A program made the translations under genes and the position numbers. Below, piece by piece: positions 34,993 through 43,805 of a stretch of 50,266 bases of DNA (position 1 is the first letter of the stretch; the number at the start of each line of letters is the position of its first letter). Location: contig NZ_BMTV01000007.1 of assembly GCF_014649855.1 (NCBI RefSeq), positions 256,923 to 307,188 of the forward strand. The letters run 5' to 3'. Source of the DNA: Streptomyces roseolus. Lineage in GTDB: Bacteria; Actinomycetota; Actinomycetes; Streptomycetales; Streptomycetaceae. The notes under the pieces are model-generated. The model had not been told where the DNA came from and did not search any database. It saw nothing but the letters and a program-made list of their open reading frames with translations.

Positions 34993-35406
34993 ATGAGCAG
35001 TACGGAGCAGACCCCCCGTCCCGCCCGCCTGGCCGCCGCCGCGGGGGTGGCCCTCGTCGAGGCCCTCGGGCTCCTCGCCGGCGGCGTCTACATGCTGGTG
35101 CGGACGCTGACCGACGGCGGGGACCTCACCGGTGGGGCGACCGGCGCGGTCACGATGATCGCGCTCGGGCTGATCCCGCTCGCCGCCGCCCGCGGCCTGT
35201 GGCGGATGCGCTCCTGGAGCCGCGGCCCCGCCGTCATCACCCAGATCCTCGCCCTGCCGGTCGCCTGGCAGATGCTCCAGACCGAGGGCGTGATCCCGTA
35301 CGGGATCGTGCTCGCCGTCCTCGCCGTGACCGGGCTCGTCCTCCTGGTGAACCCGGCCACGACCGAGGCGCTCGGCATCCGGCGTCCCGGCCAGGACGCC
35401 TCCTGA
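34993..35406 (+). CDS. Small integral membrane protein
   Basis: A 137-residue protein with four hydrophobic helices (residues about 18-38, 52-72, 80-97, 105-124). It is conserved in actinobacteria as far as I recognise, with no functional domain. Its 3' end is four bases from the convergent sigH stop. The ATG is close to the divergent lipid kinase start (85 bases). Confidence 0.8.
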   Translation: MSSTEQTPRPARLAAAAGVALVEALGLLAGGVYMLVRTLTDGGDLTGGATGAVTMIALGLIPLAAARGLWRMRSWSRGPAVITQILALPVAWQMLQTEGVIPYGIVLAVLAVTGLVLLVNPATTEALGIRRPGQDAS

Positions 35407-35409
35407 GCC

Positions 35410-36327
35410 TCACTCCTCCACGAGGAGCTTCTCCCGGAGCTGCGCCAGGGTCCTGGCGAGCAGCCGGGAGACGTGCATCTGCGAGATGCCGACCTCCTGC
35501 GCGATCTGCGACTGGGTCATGTTCCCGAAGAACCGAAGGAGCAGGATCCGCTTCTCCCGGGGCGGCAGGCCCTCCAGGAGCGGCTTGAGCGACTCCCGGT
35601 ACTCGACCCCCTCCAGGGCCTCGTCCTCCGCGCCCAGCGTGTCCGCGACCGCCGGCGACTCGTCGTCGGTGTCCGGCACGTCCAGGGAGAGCGTCGAGTA
35701 GGCGTTGGCCGACTCCAGGCCCTCCAAGACCTCCTCCTCGGAGATCCCGAGCCGCTCGGCCAGCTCGTGCACGGTCGGCGAGCGCCCGTGCTGCTGGGAC
35801 AGCTCCGCCGTCGCCGTCGTCAGGGAGAGCCGCAGCTCCTGGAGGCGGCGGGGGACCCGTACCGCCCAACCCTTGTCGCGGAAGTGGCGCTTGATCTCGC
35901 CGACCACCGTCGGCGTCGCGTACGTGGAGAACTCCACGCCCCGCTCCGGGTCGAAGCGGTCGACCGACTTGATCAGGCCGATCGTCGCCACCTGCGTCAG
36001 GTCGTCCAGCGGCTCGCCGCGGTTGCGGAAGCGCCGCGCCAGGTGCTCGACCAGCGGCAGGTGCATCCGCACCAGACGGTTGCGGAGCTCGGCCTTCTCC
36101 GGGGAGCCCTCGGGCAGCGACCGCAGCTCCACGAAGAGCGCGCGGGCACCGCTGCGGTCCTGCGGGTGGTGACCCCGTACCGCTCCGTCACCCTCGGTCA
36201 CGACCTCGACCGGAAGCGCGTCCCCCGGGAGCTCCCCGTCCGAGGGCGCCCCTTCCGCGCGCGTCTCCTCCGGGGGCGGGACCGGCACCGGGGGAGCCTC
36301 GTCGTGCTGCTGCTCGTGCTCGCTCAT
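35410..36327 (-). CDS. sigH: SigB-family RNA polymerase sigma factor SigH
   Basis: A 305-residue sigma-B/F/G-family factor. A long acidic N-terminus (about 60 residues) precedes region 2 (EHLARRFRNRGEPLDDLTQVATIGLIKSVDRFDPERG, about 85-125), region 3 (SPTVHELAERLGISEEEV) and region 4 (GNMTQSQIAQEVGISQMHVSRLLARTL). It directs osmotic and morphological stress genes in S. coelicolor. ATG 36327 is used. A GTG at 36414 overlaps the rshA stop by four bases (GTGA) and would give a coupled 334-residue form; several SigH isoforms are known in the family. Confidence 0.9.
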   Translation of the reverse strand: MSEHEQQHDEAPPVPVPPPEETRAEGAPSDGELPGDALPVEVVTEGDGAVRGHHPQDRSGARALFVELRSLPEGSPEKAELRNRLVRMHLPLVEHLARRFRNRGEPLDDLTQVATIGLIKSVDRFDPERGVEFSTYATPTVVGEIKRHFRDKGWAVRVPRRLQELRLSLTTATAELSQQHGRSPTVHELAERLGISEEEVLEGLESANAYSTLSLDVPDTDDESPAVADTLGAEDEALEGVEYRESLKPLLEGLPPREKRILLLRFFGNMTQSQIAQEVGISQMHVSRLLARTLAQLREKLLVEE

Positions 36328-36410
36328 CTGGTCCGCCTGCTGCTCCCTAGCGACCTCATGCGACCGTGCTGCCTGCTGGCCGGGGATGCCGGCCGTCGCG
36401 TCCCCGCTCC

Positions 36411-36824
36411 TCACGCCGGGCCTGGCCCCGCGCCGCGCTGTTTGTACAGGCTGATCGAGACCGTGTTGTCGTCCGCGACCGAGGACTCGACCTTGCCGGC
36501 CAGTGCCGAGAGCACCGTCCAGGCGAAGGTGTCCCGCTCGGGGGCCCGGCCGTCCGTCGTCGGCGCGGACACGGTCACGTCGAGGGAGTCGTCCACCAGC
36601 CGGAAGACGCAGCTCAGGACCGAGCCGGGCACCGCCTGCTGGAGCAGGATCGCGCACGCCTCGTCCACCGCGATCCGCAAGTCCTCGATCTCGTCGAGGG
36701 TGAAGTCCAAGCGCGCCGCGAGGCCGGCCGTGGCCGTACGCAGCACGGACAGATAGGCACCCGCAGCGGGCAGCCGGACTTCCACGAAGTCCTGGGTCCC
36801 GGGCTCGCCTGCGATCTGGGACAC
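36411..36824 (-). CDS. rshA: Anti-sigma factor of SigH (RshA/UshX/PrsH)
   Basis: A 137-residue SpoIIAB/RsbW-like protein that sequesters SigH. The segment DEIEDLRIAVDEACAILLQQA corresponds to the Bergerat N-box, but the Asn of EACTN is replaced (EACAI), and no clear G boxes follow, so ATP use may be weak. GTG 36824 is chosen because GGAGGTGAGG, a near-perfect ribosome site, precedes it by a proper distance. TTG 36836 and GTG 36830 are alternatives. It is directly upstream of sigH in the same operon. Confidence 0.87.
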   Translation of the reverse strand: MSQIAGEPGTQDFVEVRLPAAGAYLSVLRTATAGLAARLDFTLDEIEDLRIAVDEACAILLQQAVPGSVLSCVFRLVDDSLDVTVSAPTTDGRAPERDTFAWTVLSALAGKVESSVADDNTVSISLYKQRGAGPGPA

Positions 36825-37143
36825 CCTCACCTCCAAGGTGGCACAAGCTCAATCGGGGTCCGGGGGGAGAGACCCCCGGACCTGCGGTCACGCAGGGCTG
36901 CGCGGTCCGCGGTGACGCTATCGCGATCCATCCTGCCGTGTCGCCGCAAGTCCCCGGGCCCCCGATCCCGGCCCGTCACTCATGGTAGGCCCATGGGCGC
37001 GGACCGTGGCCAGGGGTGTGCGGGACCGAAATGCAGCGGTGACCGGCGGAGGGGTGACGTACCCAACGGCCCGCCCCTCGAACCGCCCCGCCCCCAAGAG
37101 ACCGTCCCTTCCCGCGAGACCGTCCCGTGGCCTCGGGGCCGTC
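36825..37143 (-). promoter_or_regulatory. Gene-free rshA-sigH upstream region
   Basis: A hairpin with 10-bp arms (36857-36866, 36873-36882) and GAGAGA loop sits in the rshA leader. No ORF is evident. The sigH promoters are expected here, but I could not pick a confident GTTT/GGGTA sigma-B-type pair. Confidence 0.4.
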
Positions 37144-37404
37144 TCAGACCAGCGCCTCGTCCACGAAGCACCAGCGCCAGGCCTCGCCCGGCTCGAAGGT
37201 CCGCATCACCGGGTGCCCCGTCGCGTCGAAGTGCCCGGTCGCGTGCCGCCCCTGTGAGGAGTCGCAGCAGCCCACGTGCCCGCAGGTCAGGCAGAGCCGC
37301 AGCTGTACCGGGCTCGTCCCGTCGGCCAGGCACTCGGCGCAGGTCTCGTGGAGCGGGGCCGGCTCGGGGCGCGGCATTTCTGCTACGTGCGGGCACTCGA
37401 TCAT
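37144..37404 (-). CDS. UBP-type zinc finger protein
   Basis: An 86-residue protein that is a single zf-UBP domain. Cys/His pairs appear in order: CPH, ETCAECL, LRLCLTCGHVGCCDS, GRHATGHFDATGHPVMRTFEPGEAWRWCFVDE. In bacteria such fingers lack ubiquitin partners, and the role is unknown. The ATG at 37404 (MIECPHV) is the start used by homologues; the longer frame is a shadow of the antiporter upstream region. Confidence 0.85.
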   Translation of the reverse strand: MIECPHVAEMPRPEPAPLHETCAECLADGTSPVQLRLCLTCGHVGCCDSSQGRHATGHFDATGHPVMRTFEPGEAWRWCFVDEALV

Positions 37405-37523
37405 GATGGCCAGGGTACGTGGCGGACGCCCCGGACCGGAGGGCCCGACGGATCCCCCGGACCGGGCCGGAGGAATCCCGGGCGTACCGGGCGAACGGCG
37501 AGACGGGACGGTGGAGGGGCGGC

Positions 37524-39119
37524 ATGGACGCACTGCGGCTGGTGGGACTGGTGGCGGCGAGCGCGGCGGTGGCGGGGCTCGCCCGCCGCACCCCCGTACC
37601 CGCCCCGCTCCTCCTCGTGGCGGTCGGACTGGTCGCCTCGTACGTCCCCGGCGTCCCCGACTACACCCTCGATCCGCACATCGTGCTGCCGCTGATCCTG
37701 CCGCCGCTGCTCTACACGGCCGCCGTCGAGTCCTCCTACCTGGACCTGCGGGCCAACATCCGGCCGGTCGCGCTGCTCTCCGTCGGGTACGTCCTCTTCG
37801 CCACCGTGGCCGTCGGCTGGCTCGCCCACGTCCTCGTCCCCGACCTGCCGCTCACCGCCGCGCTCGTCCTCGGCGCGGTGATCGCCCCGCCGGACGCGGT
37901 GGCCGCCACCGCCATCGCCCGCCGGCTCGGCCTGCCCCACCGGATCACCACGATCCTCCAGGGCGAGTCCCTGGTGAACGACGCCACCGCCATCACCGCC
38001 TTCAAGGTCGCCCTCGCCGCCGCCGTCGGCGAGGGCGTCAGCTGGGCCGGCGGCCTCGGCGAGTTCGCCCTCGCCGCGGTCGGCGGCGTCGGCGTCGGCC
38101 TGGTCCTCATGGTGCCCATCCACTGGCTGCGGACCCGGCTCACCGAACCGCTGCTCCAGAACACCCTCTCCCTGCTCATCCCCTTCATCGCCTACGCGGC
38201 GGCCGAGGAGGCGCACGCCTCCGGGGTGCTCGCCGTCGTCGTGGTCGGCCTCTTCCTCGGGCACAAGGCGTGGAAGGTCGACTTCGCCACCCGGCTCCAG
38301 GAGGAGGCCGTGTGGAAGATGGTCGCCTTCGTCCTGGAGTCCGCCGTCTTCGCCCTCATCGGCCTCCAGCTGCCCTACGTCGTCCAGGGACTCGGCCCGT
38401 ACGGCGTCGGGGAGGCGCTCTGGTACGCCTTCGGGGTCTTCGTCTTCGTGGTCGTGGTCCGCTTCGTCTGGGTCTTCCCCGCCACCTTCCTGCCCCGCCG
38501 GCTCTCCGCCGGGGTCCGGGAGCGCGAGCCCGGCGTCGACTGGAGGGCGCCGGTGGTGGTCGGCTGGGCCGGCATGCGCGGCGTGGTCTCCCTCGCCATC
38601 GCCTTCTCCATCCCGGTCGTCACCGACGGCGTCGAGTTCCCCGCCCGCAACCTCGTCCTCTTCCTCACCTTCACCACCGTCATCTCCACCCTCGTCGTCC
38701 AGGGCCTCACCCTGCCCCCGCTGATCCGGGCCCTGAAGCTCCCCGGCCGCGACCGCCACCAGGAGACGCTGGCCGAGGCCCAGGCCCAGAGCGAGGCCTC
38801 CCGCGCCGCCGAGGCCCGCCTCGACGAACTCCTCGCCGACGAGCGCAACACGCTGCCCGGCCCCCTCGCCGACCGCCTCCGCGCGGTCCTGGAGCGCCGC
38901 CGCAACAGCGTCTGGGAGCGGCTCGGCGCGGTCAGCGAACTCACCGGCGAGACCGCCGACGACACCTACCGCCGCCTCTCGCGCGAGATGATCGAGGCCG
39001 AGCGGGAGGTCTTCGTCCGGCTCCGCGACGAGCGCCGGATCGACGACGAGATGATGCGCACCCTGCTGCGCCGCCTCGACCTGGAGGAGGCCGCCGCCTA
39101 CCGGGAGGAGCTCGGCTGA
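37524..39119 (+). CDS. Na+/H+ antiporter (CPA1/NhaP type)
   Basis: A 531-residue protein with about 12 membrane helices. The CPA1 core motifs are visible: APPDAVAATAIARRLGLP and GESLVNDATAITAF (conserved N-D), then GMRGVVSLAIAFSIP. A cytoplasmic helical tail of about 110 residues, rich in Arg/Glu (RAVLERRRNSVWERL), follows the membrane domain. It exchanges Na+ or K+ for H+. GGAGGGGCGGC precedes the ATG. The last 22 bases overlap the convergent PLP enzyme gene. Confidence 0.92.
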   Translation: MDALRLVGLVAASAAVAGLARRTPVPAPLLLVAVGLVASYVPGVPDYTLDPHIVLPLILPPLLYTAAVESSYLDLRANIRPVALLSVGYVLFATVAVGWLAHVLVPDLPLTAALVLGAVIAPPDAVAATAIARRLGLPHRITTILQGESLVNDATAITAFKVALAAAVGEGVSWAGGLGEFALAAVGGVGVGLVLMVPIHWLRTRLTEPLLQNTLSLLIPFIAYAAAEEAHASGVLAVVVVGLFLGHKAWKVDFATRLQEEAVWKMVAFVLESAVFALIGLQLPYVVQGLGPYGVGEALWYAFGVFVFVVVVRFVWVFPATFLPRRLSAGVREREPGVDWRAPVVVGWAGMRGVVSLAIAFSIPVVTDGVEFPARNLVLFLTFTTVISTLVVQGLTLPPLIRALKLPGRDRHQETLAEAQAQSEASRAAEARLDELLADERNTLPGPLADRLRAVLERRRNSVWERLGAVSELTGETADDTYRRLSREMIEAEREVFVRLRDERRIDDEMMRTLLRRLDLEEAAAYREELG

Positions 39120-40012
39120 TCCGCGGGCCCGGTGGCTCCCGTGACCACCGCCGCGATCCTGCTCCCGGGCGGAAAGGCGCCCTCCTCGGCGAGGGACACC
39201 AGTGCGAAGAGCATTTTGGCGACATACAGCCGCTCGATGGCGAGTTCATGCCGCGCCTCGAAGTCCTGTGCGAACGCGTCGAGTTCCGGGGACGTCCGGC
39301 CGTAGCCGCCGCAGTGGAAGCGCTCGTCCAGCCACCAGTCGCCGCGCGGGCCGCCGAAGGCCGCCTCCTGGAGGCGCCGGACCTCGTCGCCGAGGAAGCC
39401 GCCCTTCAGCACCGGTACGCCCAGCGTCCGGCCGTCGAAACCGGCCGCCAGGCCCGCCAGGGTGCCGCCCGTGCCGCAGGCCACCGCCGCCACGTCCGCC
39501 TGCCCGGCCAGCTCCCGGCCGAGCGCCGCGCACCCTTCCACCGCGAGCGCGTTGCTGCCGCCCTCGGGGACCACGTACGCCCCCTCGGGGGCCCGCTCCA
39601 GGAGCCCGGCGAGCACCTCCGGCTCGTGCTTCGCCCGGTACGTGGCGCGGTCCACGAACGCGAGGCGCATCCCGTCCGCCGCGCACCGCGCGAGCGAGGG
39701 GTTCAGCGGACGTCCGGCCAGCTCGTCGCCGCGCACGACCCCGATCGTGGGGAAGCCGAGGAGGCGGCCGGCGGCCGCGGTGGCCCGCAGGTGGTTGGAG
39801 TACGCGCCCCCGAAGGTCAGCACCGGCCGTCCGTCCGCCGCCCGCAGGTTGAGCGCGAGCTTGCGCCACTTGTTGCCGGGGAGGTCGGGATGGATGAGGT
39901 CGTCCCGCTTCAGCAGCAGCGTCAGCCCGCGCCGGGTGAACCGCTCGTCCGCCACCGGCTCCAGGGGGGACGGGAGCCGGGGCCGCAGGGCGGAGAGGTC
40001 GTACGTGTCCAC
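39098..40012 (-). CDS. PLP-dependent ACC deaminase/D-cysteine desulfhydrase family enzyme
   Basis: A 304-residue type II fold PLP enzyme. The PLP lysine is in LPGNKWRKLALNL (about residue 47) and GGAYSNHLRATAAAG binds substrate. CGTGGTLAGLAAGF is the phosphate loop. Assignment between D-cysteine desulfhydrase and 1-aminocyclopropane-1-carboxylate deaminase cannot be made by eye. GTG 40012 (VDTYDLSAL) is preceded by GGGAGA. The 3' end overlaps the antiporter gene by 22 bases. Confidence 0.87.
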   Translation of the reverse strand: MDTYDLSALRPRLPSPLEPVADERFTRRGLTLLLKRDDLIHPDLPGNKWRKLALNLRAADGRPVLTFGGAYSNHLRATAAAGRLLGFPTIGVVRGDELAGRPLNPSLARCAADGMRLAFVDRATYRAKHEPEVLAGLLERAPEGAYVVPEGGSNALAVEGCAALGRELAGQADVAAVACGTGGTLAGLAAGFDGRTLGVPVLKGGFLGDEVRRLQEAAFGGPRGDWWLDERFHCGGYGRTSPELDAFAQDFEARHELAIERLYVAKMLFALVSLAEEGAFPPGSRIAAVVTGATGPADQPSSSR

Positions 40013-40061
40013 CCGGCCATTCTCCCGGGTCACGCGCGCGGGGAAGGGTCGGGCGCCGGCT

Positions 40062-40086
40062 CCGTTCGTTCGTCCGTCCGTCCGTG
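40062..40086. repeat. Short CGTY tetranucleotide repeat
   Basis: About five to six copies of CGTT/CGTC in a row lie in the non-coding gap 40013-40190 ahead of the PLP enzyme gene, on its upstream side. No function is evident. Confidence 0.6.
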
Positions 40087-40125
40087 AGCGTGCCGGATCT
40101 CTCCGCCGTACGCTCCCCGCCCGCA

Positions 40126-40163
40126 CACGCGCGTACCGGTGCCTTCCGCCGTACGCGCGCGTG
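40126..40163 (-). terminator. Likely terminator of the amidase gene
   Basis: CACGCGCGTAC pairs with GTACGCGCGCGTG with a small bulge around a 14-base loop, 27 bases past the amidase stop. Confidence 0.5.
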
Positions 40164-40190
40164 GCCCGGGAGCCGTGCCCGGGGCGGGGC

Positions 40191-40781
40191 TCAGCGCAGC
40201 AGGTCGGCGATCCGCTCGCGCATCGAGGCCATGCCGAAGCCGCGCGGGTCCACCTTCCCCGGCTGCCACTCGCGGTGGCCGATCACCGAGCGGTGGGTCC
40301 AGCCGTGCGCCCGGCAGATCGCCGCCGACGCCTTGGCGATCGCGTCCAGCTGCACCTTGGGCCAGGGGTCCTCGCCGTCGCCGAGGTTCTCGCACTCGAA
40401 GCCGTAGAAGTGGCGGTTGCCGTCGGTGGTGGCCTCGTCGTCCACCGGCAGCCTCCGCTCGGCGATCACGGCCCGCAGCACCTCGTCGTCGCCGAGCCCG
40501 GCGTGGTTGGCGCGCCCGTGGCCGACCAGGTGGACCGTGCCGTCCTTGGCGATGACGCCGTGGCACAGCGGGCCCGGCAGCCCCGCGTACCCGTCCCGGC
40601 AGATGCGGACGGTGTGCGCGGTGCCCCGGGTGACGGTGTGGTGGATCATCACTCCGTGCACCGGCCCCCAGGGGCCCTTGTGGTTCCTGTTGTGGGTGGT
40701 CCAGTCTCCGACCTCGACGACCGAGAGGCCCTCGCCGCGCAGTGCGGAGAGGACCCTGCGCGCGGACAGCGGAACGGCCAT
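40191..40781 (-). CDS. N-acetylmuramoyl-L-alanine amidase (Amidase_2)
   Basis: A 196-residue zinc amidase of the T7-lysozyme/PGRP fold. Motifs: GVMIHHTVTRG (first zinc His), HGRANHAGLG, and IGHREWQPGKVDP with the second His and catalytic region. There is no signal peptide or membrane segment, so it is cytoplasmic or released by lysis/phage-type export. Amidases of this sort are common in Streptomyces and in prophages. The ATG at 40781 follows GGAAGGAGCACGTC. It is divergent from the encapsulin gene with a 248-base gap between them. Confidence 0.87.
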   Translation of the reverse strand: MAVPLSARRVLSALRGEGLSVVEVGDWTTHNRNHKGPWGPVHGVMIHHTVTRGTAHTVRICRDGYAGLPGPLCHGVIAKDGTVHLVGHGRANHAGLGDDEVLRAVIAERRLPVDDEATTDGNRHFYGFECENLGDGEDPWPKVQLDAIAKASAAICRAHGWTHRSVIGHREWQPGKVDPRGFGMASMRERIADLLR

Positions 40782-41029
40782 GACGTGCTCCTTCCAGAGG
40801 GAGGACGAACTTCCGGAGTACCGGACTCCGTTCCTCCGCCGCCATCCGTTCGAGCCCCGTGCGAGCCGAACCGGACAACCCGGCCGGGTCGCACGCCCGC
40901 CGGTCGGCCGGAAAACGGGCGACATGCCCCGAAGGTCCCCGAACAGTCCCACCCGATTGTGTAATGGCGTCGACACGCTCCGTGCTGAAAGGCTTCCTTT
41001 CGCAAACCAGACGCACGAGAGGGAGTTCC

Positions 41030-42442
41030 ATGTCCGTTGGTTCGGTTGGCGACGAGGTCCTCGCGGAGCGGGCCCCGCGGCAGAGTCTCGGCACCGCCGC
41101 CGCGCGGAACCTCGCCTCGACCACCAAGTCGGCCCCGCAGATGCAGGAGATCACCTCCCGCTGGCTGCTGCGGACGCTGCCCTGGGTCGATGCCAAGGGC
41201 GGCGCCTACCGGGTCAACCGGCGGCTCAGCCACTCGGTGGGCGACGGCCGCGTCACCTTCGTCCAGACCGGCGACCGGGTCGCCGTGATCCCCGCCGAGC
41301 TCGGCGAGCTGCCGGCCCTGCGCGGATACGAGGACGAGGCGGCCCTCGCGGAGCTCGCCGCCCGCTGCGTCCAGCGCGACATCGCCGCCGGCGAGGTCAT
41401 CGCGGCCGCCGGCACCCCGGCCGACCGCGCCTACCTCCTCGCGCACGGCCGCGTCGAGCAGCTCGGCGAGGGCCCCTACGGCGACGAGGCGGTGCTCGGC
41501 GTCCTCGCCGACGGCTCCTACTTCGGCGACGCCGCCCTCCTCGACGAGGCCGCCACCTGGGACTGGACCGCCCGCGCCGCCACCGCCTGCACGGTCCTGG
41601 AGCTCACCCGCGCCGACCTGACCGCGCTCGCCGCCCGTGCCGGCTCCCTCGCCTCGCACCTCGCGGGCGTCGCGGACCGCCCGGAGCGGGCCGTCAACGC
41701 CTACGGCGAGGCCGCCATCGACCTCTCGGCCGGGCACGTCGGCGAGGCCGTCGTCCCGCACACCTTCGTGGACTACGAGCCCGCCCCGCGCGAGTACGAG
41801 CTGAGCCTCGCCCAGACCGTGCTCAAGGTCCACACGCGCGTGGCGGACCTCTACAACCACCCGATGGACCAGACCGAGCACCAGCTGCGGCTCACCGTCG
41901 AGGCCCTGCGCGAGCGCCAGGAGCACGAGCTGGTCAACAACCGGGAGTTCGGTCTCCTCGCCAACTGCGACTACGGGCAGCGGATCCAGCCGCACGACGG
42001 CGTCCCCGGCCCCGACGACCTCGACGAGCTGCTCTCCCGCCGCCGCGGCTCCAAGCTCTTCCTGGCCCACCCGAAGGCCATCGCCGCGATCGGCCGCGAG
42101 CTCAACCGCCGGGGCCTGGTGCCCGAGACCCTCGACGTGGCCGGCACCCGGATCCCGACCTGGCGCGGGGTCCCGATCTATCCCTGCGACAAGATCCCGG
42201 TGACCTCCGCCGGCACCAGCTCGATCATCTGCATGCGCACCGGCGAGTCCGACCAGGGCGTCATCGGCCTGCACCAGACCGGCCTCCCCGACGAGGTGGA
42301 GCCCGGCCTGTCCGTCCGCTTCATGGGCATCGACGAGCAGGCGATCACCTCCTACCTGGTCACGGCCTACTACTCCGCCGCGGTCCTCGTGCCCGACGCC
42401 CTCGGCGTCCTGGAGAACGTCGAGATCAGCCGCCGCCGCTGA
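41030..42442 (+). CDS. Family 2B encapsulin shell protein with cyclic-nucleotide-binding insert (EshA-like)
   Basis: A 470-residue HK97-fold shell protein. Residues 31-66 ([35 protein letters not shown]) are the family 2 encapsulin N-arm signature. Residues about 98-205 are an inserted cNMP-binding domain, with the phosphate-binding cassette [21 protein letters not shown] (G166-D167, R182), absent from family 2A shells. Residues about 220-470 complete the capsid fold, with [20 protein letters not shown] and the C-terminal [22 protein letters not shown]. The length matches EshA of S. griseus. GAGGGAG precedes the ATG. The predicted cargo gene follows. Confidence 0.92.
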   Translation: MSVGSVGDEVLAERAPRQSLGTAAARNLASTTKSAPQMQEITSRWLLRTLPWVDAKGGAYRVNRRLSHSVGDGRVTFVQTGDRVAVIPAELGELPALRGYEDEAALAELAARCVQRDIAAGEVIAAAGTPADRAYLLAHGRVEQLGEGPYGDEAVLGVLADGSYFGDAALLDEAATWDWTARAATACTVLELTRADLTALAARAGSLASHLAGVADRPERAVNAYGEAAIDLSAGHVGEAVVPHTFVDYEPAPREYELSLAQTVLKVHTRVADLYNHPMDQTEHQLRLTVEALRERQEHELVNNREFGLLANCDYGQRIQPHDGVPGPDDLDELLSRRRGSKLFLAHPKAIAAIGRELNRRGLVPETLDVAGTRIPTWRGVPIYPCDKIPVTSAGTSSIICMRTGESDQGVIGLHQTGLPDEVEPGLSVRFMGIDEQAITSYLVTAYYSAAVLVPDALGVLENVEISRRR

Positions 42443-42445
42443 ACC

Positions 42446-42481
42446 CCGGGCGGGCCGGGGCCCCACCCCCGGCCCGCCCGG
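42446..42481 (+). terminator. 15-bp hairpin between shell and cargo genes
   Basis: Arms 42446-42460 and 42467-42481 pair perfectly with a 6-base loop, four bases after the shell stop codon. It would reduce or stop read-through into the polyprenyl transferase gene and so set shell excess. The remaining gap to 42614 contains no gene. Confidence 0.65.
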
Positions 42482-42614
42482 CCCCCGCCGAGCACCCGGC
42501 CGAGCCGTGCCCCCCCCGCAAGGGCGGCACGCCCGAAGCGGGGCGCCGAGGAAATGACCAGCCTGACGCCCGGCCGCCGTGGACGCGGTCGGCTGTGGAG
42601 AAGGACGACCAGAC

Positions 42615-43664
42615 GTGACCTTGACGAGCGCGGCCCCCGTCACCGACGGGCCGGGCGCCGTGGAGCTCCTCGACCGGACGAGGACCGCCGTCGACCCCCA
42701 GATCCGCTCCACCGTCGAGACCCTGCCGGGCTCGATACGCCGTGTGGCGATGTACCACTTCGGCTGGGAGGACGCCGACGGCACCCCCGCCGCCGGCCAG
42801 GCGGGCAAGGCGATCCGCCCCGCCCTGGTCCTCGCCGCCGCCCGCGCGCTCGGCGCCGAGGAGAGCCGGGCCGTGAAGGCCGCCGCCGCCGTCGAGCTGG
42901 CGCACAACTTCACGCTGCTCCACGACGACATCGTCGACGAGGACCCGACCCGCCGTCACCGGCCGACCGCCTGGACCGTCTTCGGCATCCCCGACGCCCT
43001 GATGGCCGGCGACGCCATGAACGCCCTGGCGCTCCGGCTGCTCGTCGAGGACCCGCACCCCGCCTCCGCCGCGGCCACCGCCCGCCTCGCCGCCTGCGTC
43101 ATCGAGCTCTGCGCGGGCCAGCAGGCCGACTGCGCCTTCGAGGCGCGCGGCCCCCGCGAGGTCTCCCTCGACGAGTGCCTCGCCATGGCCACGGCCAAGA
43201 CCGGTGCCCTGCTCGGCTGTTCCTGCGCGCTCGGCGCGCTCTACGCGGGCGCGGGGGAGGAGGAGGTCACGGCCCTCGACTCCTTCGGCCGCGAGGCCGG
43301 GCTCGCCTTCCAGCTGATCGACGACCTCATCGGCATCTGGGGCGACCCCGACCGGACCGGCAAACCGGCCGGCGCCGACCTGGTCGCGCGCAAGAAGTCG
43401 CTGCCGGTCGTCGCCGCCCTCGCCTCCGGCACCGCCGCCGGCGAGGAGCTGGCCGAGCTGTACTCCCGTACGACCCTGGACGAACGGGCCGTGCGGGCCG
43501 CGGCCGCGGCCGTCGAGCGGGCCGGCGGCCGGGACTGGGCGCAGGCCCAGGCGGCCGAGCGGATGGGCCGCGCCGTCGAGCACCTGGCGCGGGCCGTGCC
43601 GGACCTCTCGGCGGCAGGGGACCTGCTGGCCCTCGCCGAGTTCGTGACCCGCAGGAGCCGCTGA
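42615..43664 (+). CDS. Polyprenyl transferase, predicted family 2 encapsulin cargo
   Basis: A 349-residue trans-isoprenyl diphosphate synthase. GKAIRPALVLAAA is near residue 64, the first Asp-rich motif LLHDDIVDEDPTRRHRP has D104-D105-x2-D108, and the second is LAFQLIDDLIGIWGDPD near residue 230. The first 30 residues (MTLTSAAPVTDGPGAVELLD) look flexible, as expected for cargo-targeting extensions. The product chain length is unknown. GTG 42615, after AGAAGGAC, is used; upstream in-frame GTG 42579 is an alternative. It lies directly downstream of the encapsulin gene, the arrangement known for family 2B polyprenyl transferase cargo. Confidence 0.9.
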   Translation: MTLTSAAPVTDGPGAVELLDRTRTAVDPQIRSTVETLPGSIRRVAMYHFGWEDADGTPAAGQAGKAIRPALVLAAARALGAEESRAVKAAAAVELAHNFTLLHDDIVDEDPTRRHRPTAWTVFGIPDALMAGDAMNALALRLLVEDPHPASAAATARLAACVIELCAGQQADCAFEARGPREVSLDECLAMATAKTGALLGCSCALGALYAGAGEEEVTALDSFGREAGLAFQLIDDLIGIWGDPDRTGKPAGADLVARKKSLPVVAALASGTAAGEELAELYSRTTLDERAVRAAAAAVERAGGRDWAQAQAAERMGRAVEHLARAVPDLSAAGDLLALAEFVTRRSR

Positions 43665-43805
43665 CGGGGAGACGTCGCCGCTCACCCGCCGACGGGGTCC
43701 CGTTGACGAGAGCGCCGCGAGGGGTTGCGCGACCACTACAGATGAAGCACTATGTCTGTCGTGGTCGCGCTCGCGGTCACGCCCCCGACAGAACCAGGAC
43801 CCGGT

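Noticed and set aside
40062..40086. Tetranucleotide repeat as a phase-variation element
   Set aside because: It lies in non-coding DNA with few copies and is not in a promoter spacer or reading frame.
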